This document shows, piece by piece, positions 15,333-26,164 of a stretch of DNA of 64,000 nucleotides. Under the pieces are notes generated by a model, which was not told where the DNA came from, searched no databases, and saw only the letters and a list, made by a program, of their open reading frames with translations. This DNA is from Lingula anatina (Eukaryota; Brachiopoda; Lingulata; Lingulida; Lingulidae). Position 1 is the stretch's first letter. Every line of letters begins with the position of its first letter. Made by a program: the position numbers and the translations under genes. The stretch lies in the NCBI RefSeq assembly GCF_001039355.2, contig NW_019775746.1, positions 971,947 through 1,035,946 of the forward strand, in the 5' to 3' direction.

Positions 15333-17677
15333 CATACAGGATTGCTAGAGAACATCTGGACAGTTGCACTGGACAAGGGCTGGACATACAGATGACCACT
15401 GCCATCTACATTGAAGCTGCTGTTAGTATTACAATTAGTAATTTTACTACAAAGCATGCACATAACATGCATTTATAATTACAGTACTCATTCAACATGC
15501 GTAACGTAGTAGCAGGCAGCAGGCAAGCATGCACAACCCACGATGCATCTCTAATGCACAAGGTACTGGTGCTCTGACAACTAATGCAAAAACCAAGTAC
15601 AACAGCCTGATGCTCAAGATGAGAGCAATACTTATTGGACTTGCTCATGTTTTATTAAATAGTAAATCTCATTTAAATTGTGAACATATGGTTTTTTGGC
15701 AAAAGAATAGATTAACCTTTTGGGTATATTTCTTCATTTTAATTTGGCCTAAAATATCCAACAGTTTTTCTAACATAAATTCCTTCCAAAAATGAGTCCA
15801 GAATTGATTTTCTTTATTCAATGATTGATTGAGTTATTAAAATATGTATGCATTACTGCTCCAATCACCCTGAATCTCAGGCTTAATGTTGTACGGATTT
15901 TTGCTGTGATTTCCTAAACTTACATCCCCAAGAGAGGCAGACCAGCCTTGCATGCAGAACCCCTGCTTGTGATACTGATCTACGGTACTCGTCAGGAAGT
16001 CCACGGCTGATGATGAAAATGAACAAGCCATGTAGTTGAAAAAACATGTGAAATATCAAAATGATACGGTAATTATTCAAAAATTTAAAACCTGTGATGT
16101 TATGGAAAGAAATCTATCAGTCGTGTTTCGAAATTTATGAATAATTACCACATTTGTGCTGTCACCCTGTGTCTCAAGGTAAGTAACTATTCACTTCCCC
16201 TGAGTCTGTGGACTAGCTCCACATGCCGCACTCATGTTTAACTATCATGGCATTTTCCACAGCTTATGACTTTGATGAAATTGGTGCAATTTAAATGAAA
16301 AAATATTATGATATGCAATTCATTACTGTTAAACTGTGTTCTAATCAGCTATGATAATAGAATATATTTTCAGGAAGTAAACACTTGATTGCAATATCTC
16401 CAATAAAGCAGTACAGTTTACCTTAAAGCTTGCACAATGAGGGTTGCAATCAAGCGACCCTTTCCTGTTTCAAACCAAATTAAACACAGCTCTTGACATG
16501 CTTTTCATTGCATGTGTGCTGTCATTACCATGGCAACAGTGATTTAATTCTTTCATTCCATACAGAATAGCATAAACATAATTTTCTTTTTGTTTTCCAA
16601 TTTTCATTTCTGTCTTTTACTTTTCTTAAATTGAAGTAAACTTACAACTTAAATATACTGTTTAACTACACACAGTTTTAGAAGTAAAATTTGTAGCATT
16701 TCTATAAAATTTTGAATTACCAAATTTATTGATTTATCCTGATTTTAGGACAAGAAAAAATATTTTGTGAAATGAACGTGAAAGGAAATCAGAAATGAAA
16801 ACAAAAACAAAAAAACATATGTTATCAACTTGAAACTAAAAAGTAAAACAACTTATAAGTCTACATACTATAACTAAACTGCGGAAAACTAAAGCAAAAT
16901 AAACTAAGCAAAAACTATGTTGCTACATTATAAAAAAATTAAGTCTCACAAACTATTTATAAAAACTAAGTAACTGTTTAATATGAACAAAACAAACTAA
17001 AAACTAGTCTGAAGCAAAAACTATAAAACTAAAAATAAATGTTAATCTAAAGGCAAAATATAAAAAAAATAATGATAATAAACCTTTAATTTATGACATT
17101 TTCCTGAAAGTCAAAACATGTAACACAAGAAGAATAGACAGCAATGAAATCAAAAAGATTGTGTACCATATTGGCTTACCAAATATCAACTGTTCACGAG
17201 TGTAAGAAGGTTTTAAACTCGGTAATCACCCTGATTTTCAAAGTTAACAAGAAAACAGTACCTAATATGACAGACTGGGCCTGCAAATAGGATTCCAGCA
17301 AACTTAGGGTGCTTTTGCTACATATATTATCGAACAGTAAATAATCGTTCTAGACTGACATAAGCATAATTTGTCACTATGAATGAACTCACATGTTCGG
17401 CATGGCGAATATTCAATAAACCGCGTGGCATTGTTGCTGGCAACGTAGCACGTGCCCACAGGTTCTCGTTTGTCTAAACCACGCGAGAAGTAGACATACC
17501 GCGGCGCACACGCCTGGAAAGAAATACACTCTCAAATATTAGTAACAGATTTTTCCTTCTTGTTGGGATATTAGCGGATTATATGAAGAATCCGAAGACC
17601 AATGTAAAATTCTGAAAAATATGTTGTATTTTATCAAATTATTTATTCTTCCGGGTAAATGACGACAGAGTGTAATT

Positions 17678-17719
<42 letters not shown>

Positions 17720-20700
17720 AATTTAAACACTGTAACATACCACAATATGTCTGCCGTCCTGTGAGCTCCTAACTGTAGCTCCGAACCACTGTCCTGACTT
17801 GGACTCGGAGGGGACGTCTGCTGTTCCATTCCAACTTGTGTCAGCTCCTAAAACACAAACAAGTTAAACCAAAACTGGCAAAATGAAATCACCTCCAGTT
17901 TTTTACGCTTCCAAGCACGCGAAAACGTCATCGCTATGTGAAACCTGTCCCCCCCCCCCCCCCCCTGCAAACCCGAGTTGTAGAACTCACTGGAAATTAA
18001 TATTTATTCAACATCCGCATCCCTATGCAGATATACTGGCCATCCGAGATTTAGGCTAATTGCTGTGGTCAATGTAGACTAAATAATTCGGTCTTAAACT
18101 CAAGTCAATAGTTTTCGGTCTAAAGCGGATTTGTGCAACCGGCCGCAGATTTGGTCCTCAAATGACACGTAATGACTCCTTGTTGACGCAGAACACACAC
18201 TTTAATGCGCAGTATATTGAATTACAAGATGTCTCATTTTGCGGTGTATGTCCCTGCTCTATTTGATAGTGTTCTCCTCCTCCCTCGGGTCCTCCCCTAC
18301 AGTTTTACACACAGAATGCTAGAGTGAATATGATCCTGGAATTTCTCTGTATGAATAGGCGTACAAAGCGGTCGTGTTGTCCTTAGATGACATGGTTACA
18401 AAAGACGAATACTTTACCTATAACACAGGTGTTAAAGATAGGACATTGTGCCGCCATTGTGATCTGTTACAGAGGCCCATTTCATCTGACAGTGTTAAGT
18501 GCAGCAATACCAGCCTTCTATCTATACAGACCCACCTTAATAATCGACAGTTTTTTTAATGGGAGAATAAACAGATTTATAAATTTGAAAATTTGAAAAT
18601 GTTTTTATAAGGAAAGGTTTAGGTCTAAGCATTTTGGGAAGAACTGTGATGTTGTGGGAATTCTTCCCTGTCTACAAAAAGGACAACTCTTACCAATTGT
18701 GTTGTTTGAGTAACCCGAACAGACAATGAGAGAGAGTGGGGGGAGAGGAGAGAGAAAGTGCGGAGAGAGAGAGAGAGAGAGAGGAGAGGGAGAGATGAGC
18801 CAGGTAAGTGTCATAACTCACCCTGCGTATCAAAGGGTATTGTTTGACAGGATCTATTGTCCATGGGGTTACACATGTACACAGCGCCACCCTTCTTAAC
18901 TCCCGGCTGGTTGGTCTGGGACTTGGGAGCGCCGATCAACAGCCTGGAGGAGAAAAAATACATATATAGGCCTACTATTCTATACAATATGGAATAAAAC
19001 AATATAAAATAAGTACTAGTAGACCCCATCAAACAAGATTGTTTAAATGTAACCCGAAATTAAAATGGAACTAGTTTTTTAACTTGATTTGCACCCCCCC
19101 CCCCACCAGCCCCTTCGATTAAAAATATCACACATTTGGAAACTTGAGAATGACAAAATCTGGTTCTCTCCCATTATATAATAAACCAGTACAAACTACT
19201 TTATCAGCGGCATGTGTGAACAATGCACTAGAAACATATCTAATATCACTGTGAATAGAACAAAATATTCTTATATCTAAGGAATGTAACAAGCTGGAAG
19301 TGAAATATATCTAATGTCATTCTGAACAAAGACGATATCTGAATGAAATTATATAAGAGAGAAGCGTATTTGATATCTGCACATAGAGGATAAAGTGCAA
19401 AACATATCTAATATCATTCTGTTTAAAAGATGTTCATTTGATGTGGTGATGCTCTGATGCAAGGACGGGGCGAATAGGGCTGTGACCAGCGCCGTTTTCA
19501 TTCAAAACTTAATTTATGAAGGTTTATGATTGCGACTTTGCCGCGTATGTCCCTCACTGGATGAAAAAGTTGAGGAAGTAAACGTTTGGGTTAGGCGAAG
19601 ATTAGATTAGTGGTCCTGTATCACTTCTCAATAAGCCAAAATGCTTGCTTATTGTATTAATAGTTATACAATGATGCAGGCTAAGGCGACGTTTTTACTC
19701 TCTGTAAAGAGTGCTACTACAGTTTTTGCTGAAACCGTCTTGAACGCAGCCAATGACATGCTTGTGTGACAATGACATTAGCACAAAGTATGACGTGTTT
19801 ATTTCAGTAAATCTTATAATTTTAAAAACTATACGAGTTTGACATAGAACTTTGGAATTCTTTCAGCAGTTTCTACCGATCTTCATAATTAGTGAGTGGT
19901 TCTAAGACGATGAAGTTCCGTTGTTGGATATATTGAATTGTGTACGTGACAATGTGGAGAGAGGAGTGGTGAACGTTGCTCCACCTCTTTGATATTTTCG
20001 TTATCTATTAAGTGCTGTATATCCGTTAAAATGCGATAAAGGCAACACTTAAAGGCGTTAGGAAGTCTGATTATGGCAAGAACGCTTTATTAGTTTATTG
20101 CCGAATGAAATAAGATGAATTATGGCGTTTCAAAGATATTTGGCAACGCTCGTCTCTCGCGTATAGATGCACTTGCAAGAAGGGCACACACGCGCACCCC
20201 CCCCCCCACCCACCCACTCTCTCTCTCTTTTTGGGTGTCACAACAAACATTGCCATTTGTCTTTCACCTGCTAAAGTGACATTCCACCAGTGATAAATAT
20301 ACTGTTACATGAAACCTTCGTAACTTACCGTTGCGTTTCAGGATACATTAAATGGAACCACTTCAAGCGTACCCCTACTCCCATGCACGGTTTTATGTCT
20401 ATCCCCACTACTTCAATCTTTTTGAACCCTCTGACTCAGGGTTTAACGGGCGGACACCTGTATGCAAGCTGCGACCGTCTCTACTTTAGTTTTAGAACAG
20501 TTTAAAATAAAACGTTGCTGGCCGAGACTGATGTCCTAAGTTTTTCCGTGATTATTGAAAAGTGTGCGGGGAGGAGGGAGAGCTTATCGTTTTTATTGCG
20601 TAAAGAAAGCACCGTAACCGCTCTGCCTTCATTAGCTAGATTTTTACGAGGACATTTAAATTTACAAATTTACAAATTAAATTTACAAATTAAAATTTAC

Positions 20701-21756
20701 AAGCTGTCGTGCATATTAAGCATCATCAAAAATATAATTCATGACACATATTATTTCCCTGGAAAAAGTAATTAAATTGAGGCAAAACTATTTTGTTTAA
20801 AATTTCAGGACCACCGCGCAGAAAAAAAAAATGTAATATAAATATAGCTATATTCTATAGTGAGAGGTGGAATTGCATAATAGGGCGGGTGGTAGAAAAT
20901 GTTTGTTAAACATGCAGCTGTCAATGTCAAACCTATCTTTCAACACGTATTCTCTCCCTCTTCACACTTCCCTGCTCTCCTTGAGTGAAATGCAAACCCA
21001 TCTCGAGCAAATTACAAATTATTCCCAAAAGCCGCTTTAACAAAAACGACCTGAGTCGAAAATAAGTTATTGAACAAATAGTGATTTTATTGAGAAGCCT
21101 CGTGGTCAGTTGAATCAATTAAAGTTGGCTTCTGAAATCTAACATAGAGGTCACGTGTCAGACGAAACTCAAGCCGATGCCAACGAGGTCACTACGATCG
21201 CTTCTCTGGAATTTTATCCACTTGAACAGGGTCATTAATTAGGATAGTTAACCCATTCCTCCCTTCATCATTTACATTAATAAGGATCATTATCCTGTTG
21301 CTGAAAGCTGGACTTGTAGCATCTGTCATAGGGTCTCAATTCTTGGTGATACATGCATGGTTGGTTTGAATTTGTTTAACCTTTTCCGAGACAGCATCTA
21401 GTCAAAATCGCGTATCGCTTATTCACAACTCCCCGATCAAGGTCCCAATAGCCAATACTTCAATTTGCGTTGTTTTCCTTTTCCAAATCTGTGTAAGTGA
21501 AACATACTGTGGGGTAAATTGTGATTCAATATTTGTGAAGTGGTCCAAATTGTGAAACAGTAAACTCCGTTTCCCAATGTTGGTACCCTTTGGTCATGGG
21601 AATATGTCAATGTCAGAATCTTTTTCAACCTGAATTTTTTTCTTTGTTTTCTTTTTTTCTTTCTTATTCATTTCCTCATTTCTCTGCAGACGTTTATTGT
21701 GTGTGTGTGTGTGTGTGTGTACGCACGTATGTACGTGTGCGTGTGTTTGTGTTTGT

Positions 21757-21800
<44 letters not shown>

Positions 21801-24800
21801 GTGAGAGAGAGTGAAAACGAAGCAAAACGACTGAATCTATCAATATACATCGTCTCTCGCGGCGGGACGGCTGTGTTAGATTAGCCCTGCTGTATGCTGT
21901 GGGCGGTACAAGCGTTTATCATCGAAACAAGTTCCATCAATGTTCTCACTGTTTCATCTGAGAGCGGCTTTGTTTCTGCCGGGTTTTCAGCGTTTGCTTG
22001 AAGACAGTGAGTGTAACGTGTCTACGCCACGTCCTTACTTCTGTGAAAGTTTTCAATGAACACAACCGCCTAGTGCATAGTCTGTAATCTTCTTGTAGCA
22101 CGGCATCCGATTTCCTGTAAATACCGCTTAGGGCTTTTTATTGCCACGTATCATTTTCGCCTGCATGTTACGGTTTAATTTATGTCATATATATTCTCCA
22201 TCTTGAAATTATTCTAATGCAAAATCTACTCATGTGTCGTGTCTTATGGACAATAGAGTTAGCTTATACAGAAGGTAAAAGTGTAAGACTGTTGCATTTT
22301 TCCTTTCAACATTTCCCTAGAAAGGAATTATGTCATGCAGATCATCCCGTTTTAATTGTCTCATCGCTGTCTGAAGAAAATAATCGGGAAGTAAAATCGT
22401 GGTACACTATACGTGTATATGGACTGAGCCAATAGCTGAATAATCTCCACGTTGCTAGTTGTAGATCCAGATGTTTAAAATTCCATTAATTGTATACAAA
22501 TTCAGAGTTGAACCATATAAACACCAGACAATGTTTTAAAATATGTTTAATGAGTCTGGAACCAAGCCGAAAATCGTTTAAGTTTTAACGTCATGGCACA
22601 AGAAGTAGATAGTTGCCTCCAGCACCCCCCCTCCCCCAACCTTCCCCCTACCACCACCACCACCAACGCTTACTTTGCAAACCACTTTACCCAGGAAGCG
22701 CAAATGAGATACACACCGGGAGGGGGGTGCAATAAAGCGTCTACTGTCTTAAGTTAATAGAAAACGGACCATGTAATGTTAAAACCGTCTCAAACCCGGT
22801 TTGAGGTAAGACACCAAAACTAACTCCGATCCTTCGCATAACATTGCAGGGTGGCGGTCCCCGGTACACATTTTTAAAATCGGTCACAGTTTTCTTGATA
22901 CATGTCAAATTACTCATGCATACCGACAGCCTTGTTTCACACTGGGTGGATGTCAACATTCGGGTTCAGTTTGCGCTCCTTTTTTTCTTTATAATATAAT
23001 TCTTCATATTGTGATGTAAACCCGGTAGCTGCGAGCGGTTGGGTGCAGAAGACGGGAAGACCTCTGCGGTTTCAGGTCACTCGCCCTTAGAACTGTTTTC
23101 ATCCTTTTTGACATTACTGTTTTTGACACTTTTCTTAATCGCAATTTCGTGTAGTTCTAAATAGTGATAAAATATGTGGGCAGGCTAAGGCAACCGAATG
23201 GGATTTTTTTATCACAATTTTTTATTACAAGAACACATCAATCCTTCTTGATTTCTGAATGCAGTCAAGTTAAATTTAGGTTTTTGCGCTTACCTAAGAC
23301 TCCCACACAGGGGCTTTGAACGTGGTATATTATTACTATTTTACATGTAGTCTGCTCTGTGGAATTGTCCTTTAGAAGGTGTACAGTCTCACCCCATTTC
23401 CATAGATTAGATCGACCTACTTTAGATCGACCTAACTCCCTGGGGGTTCACGCTAAATAGCTGTCAGCCGGGCGGACACGAAAGTTAATTACCCCCTTAC
23501 AGCTTGCAGTAGGCGGGACGGACATTTAAGTCGGATTATCTGAAAGTAATCTAGTGAGACTCCCCGCGGGGATAGATCGATCTAAAATCTATGGGAATAG
23601 AGCCATTGAAGTCCCTGTGCCTATGTTTAATATTCACTGAACCGAGAGAGATAAGATACAGAGGGCGAGAGAGAGGTGGGTGAGCGATATCGAATACCAA
23701 CTGATTGCAGTAGGCATAGATCGAGAATTATTCTTTTGCGTGGGGACTACGTAGTATTACCTTTGACTGGTCCTGAGTCATGTACCTCCACTAGACGCTG
23801 CGATAAACGTAATTCCGTAAACAAATGTTGCATATTACACCCAGTTGAATAGCAGACGTTCAACGTCATATAAAACTCAGGATTGAAATTCCTGCCCTTC
23901 CATAAGTGATCAAAATCCGGACAAGCTAACACCCTGTGTGTCAACGAACTGTGCTTTGATATACTGATAACGCAAAACATATTTATTGCGAGTATTCTGA
24001 CCCTTACACCCCATTTCCATAGATTAGATCGACCTACTTTAGATCGACCTAACTCCCTGGGGTTCACGCTAAATAGCTGTCAGCCGAGCGGACACGAAAG
24101 TTAATTACACCCTTACAGCTTGTAGTAGGCGGGACGAACATTTAAGTCGGATTATCTGAAAGTTATCTAGTGAGACTCCCCGCGGGGATAGATCGATCTA
24201 AAATCTATGGGAATAGAGCCTTAGTACTCAAGTGAGTTGGAAGTCTTTGTCAGTGTTGTTACCAAATTATGGTTATAAGATTTCAAAGATATCAGAAGAG
24301 GTTCCCACCTCTATGTTTATGTTTATGTAAAAGACAGTCATAAGTTAGTTCAACCTGGAATTCGGAGTTTGCCGAGTTCACATATCAGTGTGTTTATCTT
24401 TTTGGGGTTGGTATTTCGGTCTTTTCTCTTTGAAATAAAAAACGAATTCAGCTTTACCGTCAGAAATCTCTCTATGTATAAAATCACTATCGACAAGGAA
24501 TGGAAACGAACTGAACTCCAGAGGGGAGGATGCCAGAACATGTACAGTAAGCTACATGTGCTGATGAATATCGTTATTGATATTCATGGCATTTGACCCC
24601 TCTACACTCAGGGTGAGCAAACCGCGTGAACCGGAACCTCGGCATTCCTCTCGGCGTTACCGTCGAGTTGTCAGGAAGCGTGTTTGTGTTTACTCTCCTC
24701 AGGGGGCGGGGTCATCTTGACCATCCGCACGTGTTTGACCAGCGGGTGTCTGAGCACGATTGCCGCAGTCAATACCGATGACATCTTTCTTAATGCTGCT

Positions 24801-26133
24801 CCATTGCATATTTAATTTATGATATAAGGATGGAATAATACTTTCAAGGCATTACGCATCATCGAAATCTAGTTAGACACGTGGTGCGTCCCCACTTAAT
24901 GGAACAAACGACTCTTATGTTAATTTTAATAAATAATTAATTGGTCGTTATGCAGCTGATCCAATTTCTTGTCTCAGCACGCAATTCTGTACTACAGAAA
25001 TCTTGACATGACCTAGTCGCCCTGAATTTCAAAGGGAACTGGAATCTCCCCTCCGCCTTACTCTCTACCAGCGGCCAGCTGGGTGATGCCGTCAATTTTT
25101 TCCCTTTTGCAAAAAAATTCTCTGCACAGTGCAGAATAGTGCAGAGGAAAAGCCAGAGAAATAATGTGACTTCCAAGTTCCTAGTGAAAAATAATTCTCT
25201 TTGTGACCCTGCATCTCTCTTGTACCTCTGCTTCAGTATATTGAAAAAAGCAGAGGTAAGCTGATAGTAGAGCTGTATGTAGCCATTGTCTTTTGAACTT
25301 CAGGGTGCTGATAGAGGAATTCATGAGGAAATTTGCTAGTCCGGTCTCTGCTCTGAGAGGAAGGGAGGGAGGGGGAGGAAACCTGGGTTATAAAGTGGTA
25401 CGGGAAACTTGGACTACTTCTTAATATCTTCATACCGTGATACTTCTACATGCTTCGCTAATATTAAACACTTGGCCTGTTACTCGTGATCGACACTATT
25501 TCTACTTGCCATTGTATTTAATTTTAGATTGAAAATAACCATAGAGACAAGATTTTTATCAGAAAAAAGGCGTTTTGAAAATTGCTGCACCTCCTTATCC
25601 ATGCCAATCCAGATGTGCCATATAAAGAATATACAGTAACGACGAGCGATAGGAAAATAATTATTCTGATTTCTGATTGGGTTTATGAGGTTAAAAATTC
25701 AATTGCGACTGCGGCATCCAATCAAGGATATGCGCCATATAATTACAGACAAATGTCATTATCCGTTATAAAAATGAGGTCAGCCCGGAAGATTCATTGT
25801 GGATGAGTTTGGTTGAGGGGGGGGGGGGGGGAGGGAGAGGGTCAGGGAATGCAGTGAGTGGAGAGGATCGGGGTGGGGGTGCTAAGAAACGGAAAATCGA
25901 ATATTTGACATTGTTTTTACTGATATGTCAAAATCGTAAGACAAGTCAGTTGAGAGAGAGAGAGAGAGAGATGCCCGCAGCTCTAGGCTAGGGAGCGTAG
26001 AGACAGCGGGAGTGAAGATAAGATTATACGAATTTATTTAGATTAATTAAAAGCACTGGGCACTCACCATTTAACATTGTTGGCGTCGTCCACATGTTCA
26101 GCCACTGAGAACCCGAACATCACGTCCGGCTCT
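291..26133 (-). CDS. Integrin alpha subunit, N-terminal beta-propeller region (partial, nine exons)
   Basis: Nine minus-strand exons join in frame: 26133-26068 (5' edge in a gap), 18943-18822, 17847-17741, 17513-17393, 16006-15924, 7875-7827, 4212-4126, 803-715 and 397-291. All junctions are GT-AG and every phase matches its partner (2, 1, 0, 1, 0, 1, 1, 0 and out at 2). The product reads through typical integrin alpha FG-GAP blades: a FGFSVAEH motif, then [65 protein letters not shown], and finally a DDFNNDG that begins a Ca2+-binding loop. There is no inserted alpha-I domain, and the motifs fit the RGD-binding-type group (vertebrate alpha5/alphaV/alpha8, insect PS2). Such subunits pair with a beta chain at the plasma membrane to bind extracellular matrix. 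The signal-peptide exon was not found, and the Calf, transmembrane and tail exons lie left of base 1. Family assignment is firm; subgroup is inference. Confidence 0.93.
715..803 (-). CDS. Integrin alpha exon: FG-GAP blade core
   Basis: This 89-base exon is in phase 1 and out phase 0. It encodes [19 protein letters not shown] and a [10 protein letters not shown] end. The order [14 protein letters not shown] matches the conserved outer strands of an integrin alpha blade. Confidence 0.93.
804..4125. other. Integrin intron: repeat-bearing, no gene seen
   Basis: No supportable coding sequence is seen here. The stretch contains a fold-back element at about 1333-1560, a C-rich run near 2050-2072, several poly-T runs, and a purine-rich GA stretch near 3912-3975. 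The short open frames have no recognisable domain or splice support. Confidence 0.6.
1333..1560. repeat. GATCGATC-type fold-back, variant B
   Basis: Its core (TAATTAATTACCCCCTAGCA, GCTTCAGTAGGCGTG, GGCATCTAAGCTGCTTA) matches the copy at 30036-30296. The ends are inverted repeats that carry GATCAATC/GATCGATC. Confidence 0.7.
4126..4212 (-). CDS. Integrin alpha exon: linker into DDSYLGYS blade
   Basis: This 87-base exon is phase 1 at both ends. It encodes [17 protein letters not shown], an acidic stretch, and DDSYLG. Its last codon is completed by the next exon to give LGYS, the hallmark start of a blade. Confidence 0.9.
4504..5052. mobile_element. 549-bp fold-back element
   Basis: Inverted repeats of about 110 bp at each end begin with AGGCCTA and share, for example, GAATTAACCGGTATATCGGA and AAGGTGTGTGTCAGAT. 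No coding capacity is seen. Confidence 0.82.
5136..5358. repeat. GATCGATC-type fold-back, variant A, copy 1
   Basis: It starts CCCATTTCCATAGATTTTAG and ends with ATCTCTGGGAAT, which are inverted. It contains GATCGATCTA at both sides and a central GGGGGTAATTAACT. Confidence 0.75.
7199..7483. mobile_element. Shorter relative of the 4504 fold-back
   Basis: The same inverted ends appear in degraded form: CCAGTAGATCGGACCACAC on the left and GTGTGGTCCGATCTACCAGT on the right. The right terminus ends in GGGTAGGCCT as in the 4504-5052 copy. Confidence 0.75.
7827..7875 (-). CDS. Integrin alpha micro-exon: [12 protein letters not shown]
   Basis: This 49-base exon enters in phase 0 and leaves in phase 1. 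It encodes [16 protein letters not shown] and joins the next exon as WQGQLF, a near-invariant integrin alpha motif. Introns of more than 3.6 and 8 kb flank it. Confidence 0.9.
9154..9191. repeat. CT microsatellite
   Basis: Uninterrupted CT dinucleotides, followed by a G homopolymer near 9218-9230. Confidence 0.97.
10604..10945. mobile_element. 342-bp MITE with TTAA target duplication
   Basis: Perfect 17-bp terminal inverted repeats (AGGGATAATAACTCTTC) lie at 10604-10620 and 10929-10945. TTAA flanks both ends (10600-10603 and 10946-10949), the signature of piggyBac-type integration. A perfect internal palindrome (GTTATAATCTC and its inverse) lies near 10752-10779. There is no transposase frame. 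Confidence 0.82.
11544..11780. repeat. Compound CT/CA microsatellite spanning a gap
   Basis: CT repeats, CA repeats and again CT repeats, broken by 131 N. Confidence 0.95.
11616..11746. other. Assembly gap (131 N) in CT/CA microsatellite
   Basis: A run of N sits inside a CT/CA microsatellite. Open frames drawn across it are artefacts. Confidence 0.99.
12974..13014. repeat. CT microsatellite
   Basis: Uninterrupted CT dinucleotides ending in GCAGG. Confidence 0.97.
14345..14404. repeat. 30-bp perfect tandem duplication
   Basis: Two back-to-back copies of a 30-base unit beginning ATTTATGGCAATCAG and ending CCCCTTACA. Confidence 0.95.
15255..15328. repeat. Compound CT/CA microsatellite
   Basis: CT then CA dinucleotides. 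A shorter similar tract lies at 15121-15171. Confidence 0.97.
15924..16006 (-). CDS. Integrin alpha exon: [13 protein letters not shown]
   Basis: This 83-base exon is in phase 1 and out phase 0. It encodes [20 protein letters not shown] and then WSASLGD. The GFC-x-x-G-x-S-A pattern is the conserved cysteine segment at the start of a propeller blade. The donor is GTAAGT. Confidence 0.9.
16007..17392. other. Integrin intron, AT-rich, no feature seen
   Basis: This AT-rich intron has many A-runs. I see no gene, RNA or clear mobile element in it. Confidence 0.6.
17393..17513 (-). CDS. Integrin alpha exon: CAPRYVYF / GTCYVAS
   Basis: This 121-base exon enters in phase 0 and leaves in phase 1. It encodes [20 protein letters not shown], then [18 protein letters not shown]. 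It contains the two-Cys loop and an N-x-T glycosylation site seen in integrin alpha blade 2. Confidence 0.93.
17682..17715. repeat. GT microsatellite
   Basis: Uninterrupted GT dinucleotides 25 bp from an integrin exon, on the side of its donor. Confidence 0.96.
17741..17847 (-). CDS. Integrin alpha exon: QWFGATVRS
   Basis: This 107-base exon is in phase 1 and out phase 0. It encodes [18 protein letters not shown] followed by [26 protein letters not shown] is a signature of the second FG-GAP repeat of integrin alpha chains. Confidence 0.93.
17848..18821. other. Integrin intron
   Basis: It contains a poly-C run at about 17949-17965 and a GA-rich microsatellite at about 18724-18783 next to the downstream exon. 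I see no coding signal. Confidence 0.6.
18822..18943 (-). CDS. Integrin alpha exon: [14 protein letters not shown]
   Basis: This 122-base exon is in phase 2 and out phase 1. It encodes [19 protein letters not shown], then [19 protein letters not shown]. The pair of cysteines and the GG-x-VY-x-C order are typical of the first FG-GAP repeat. Confidence 0.94.
21699..21797. repeat. Compound GT/GA microsatellite
   Basis: GT-rich then GA-rich dinucleotide tract. Confidence 0.95.
23389..23605. repeat. GATCGATC-type fold-back, variant A, copy 2
   Basis: It is nearly identical to the copy 400 bp downstream. It shares CCCATTTCCATAGATTAGAT, GTTAATTACCCCCTTACAGC and the end ATCTATGGGAATAGAGCC. Confidence 0.8.
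24007..24220. repeat. GATCGATC-type fold-back, variant A, copy 3
   Basis: It differs from copy 2 by only a few bases and has the same orientation. Confidence 0.8.
26068..26133 (-). CDS. Integrin alpha exon cut by assembly gap
   Basis: The exon encodes [20 protein letters not shown] followed by KW. It ends in a GTGAGT donor in phase 2, which completes a Trp codon (WLLIGAP) with the next exon. Its 5' edge and acceptor lie in the 31 N at 26134-26164. Beyond the gap the minus strand is T-rich, as expected of a polypyrimidine tract, so only a few codons are probably missing. Confidence 0.85.
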
Positions 26134-26164
26134 NNNNNNNNNNNNNNNNNNNNNNNNNNNNNNN
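26134..26164. other. Assembly gap (31 N) inside an integrin exon
   Basis: The gap removes the 5' edge of the most upstream integrin exon seen in the window. Confidence 0.99.

Larger units (their letters stand above)
7876..15923. other. Large integrin intron (8 kb)
   Basis: The flanking exons join in frame across this interval, so no integrin coding sequence is missing. It holds a TTAA-flanked MITE at 10604-10945, CT/CA microsatellites near 9154, 11544, 12974, 15121 and 15255, a 131-base gap at 11616-11746, and a 30-bp tandem duplication at 14345-14404. Confidence 0.65.
18944..26067. other. Integrin intron of 7 kb with paired fold-back copies
   Basis: No exon is seen. It holds a GT/GA microsatellite at about 21699-21797, two near-identical GATCGATC-type fold-back copies at about 23389-23605 and 24007-24220, and G- or C-rich short runs (for example near 19087, 20199 and 25818). 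Confidence 0.6.
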
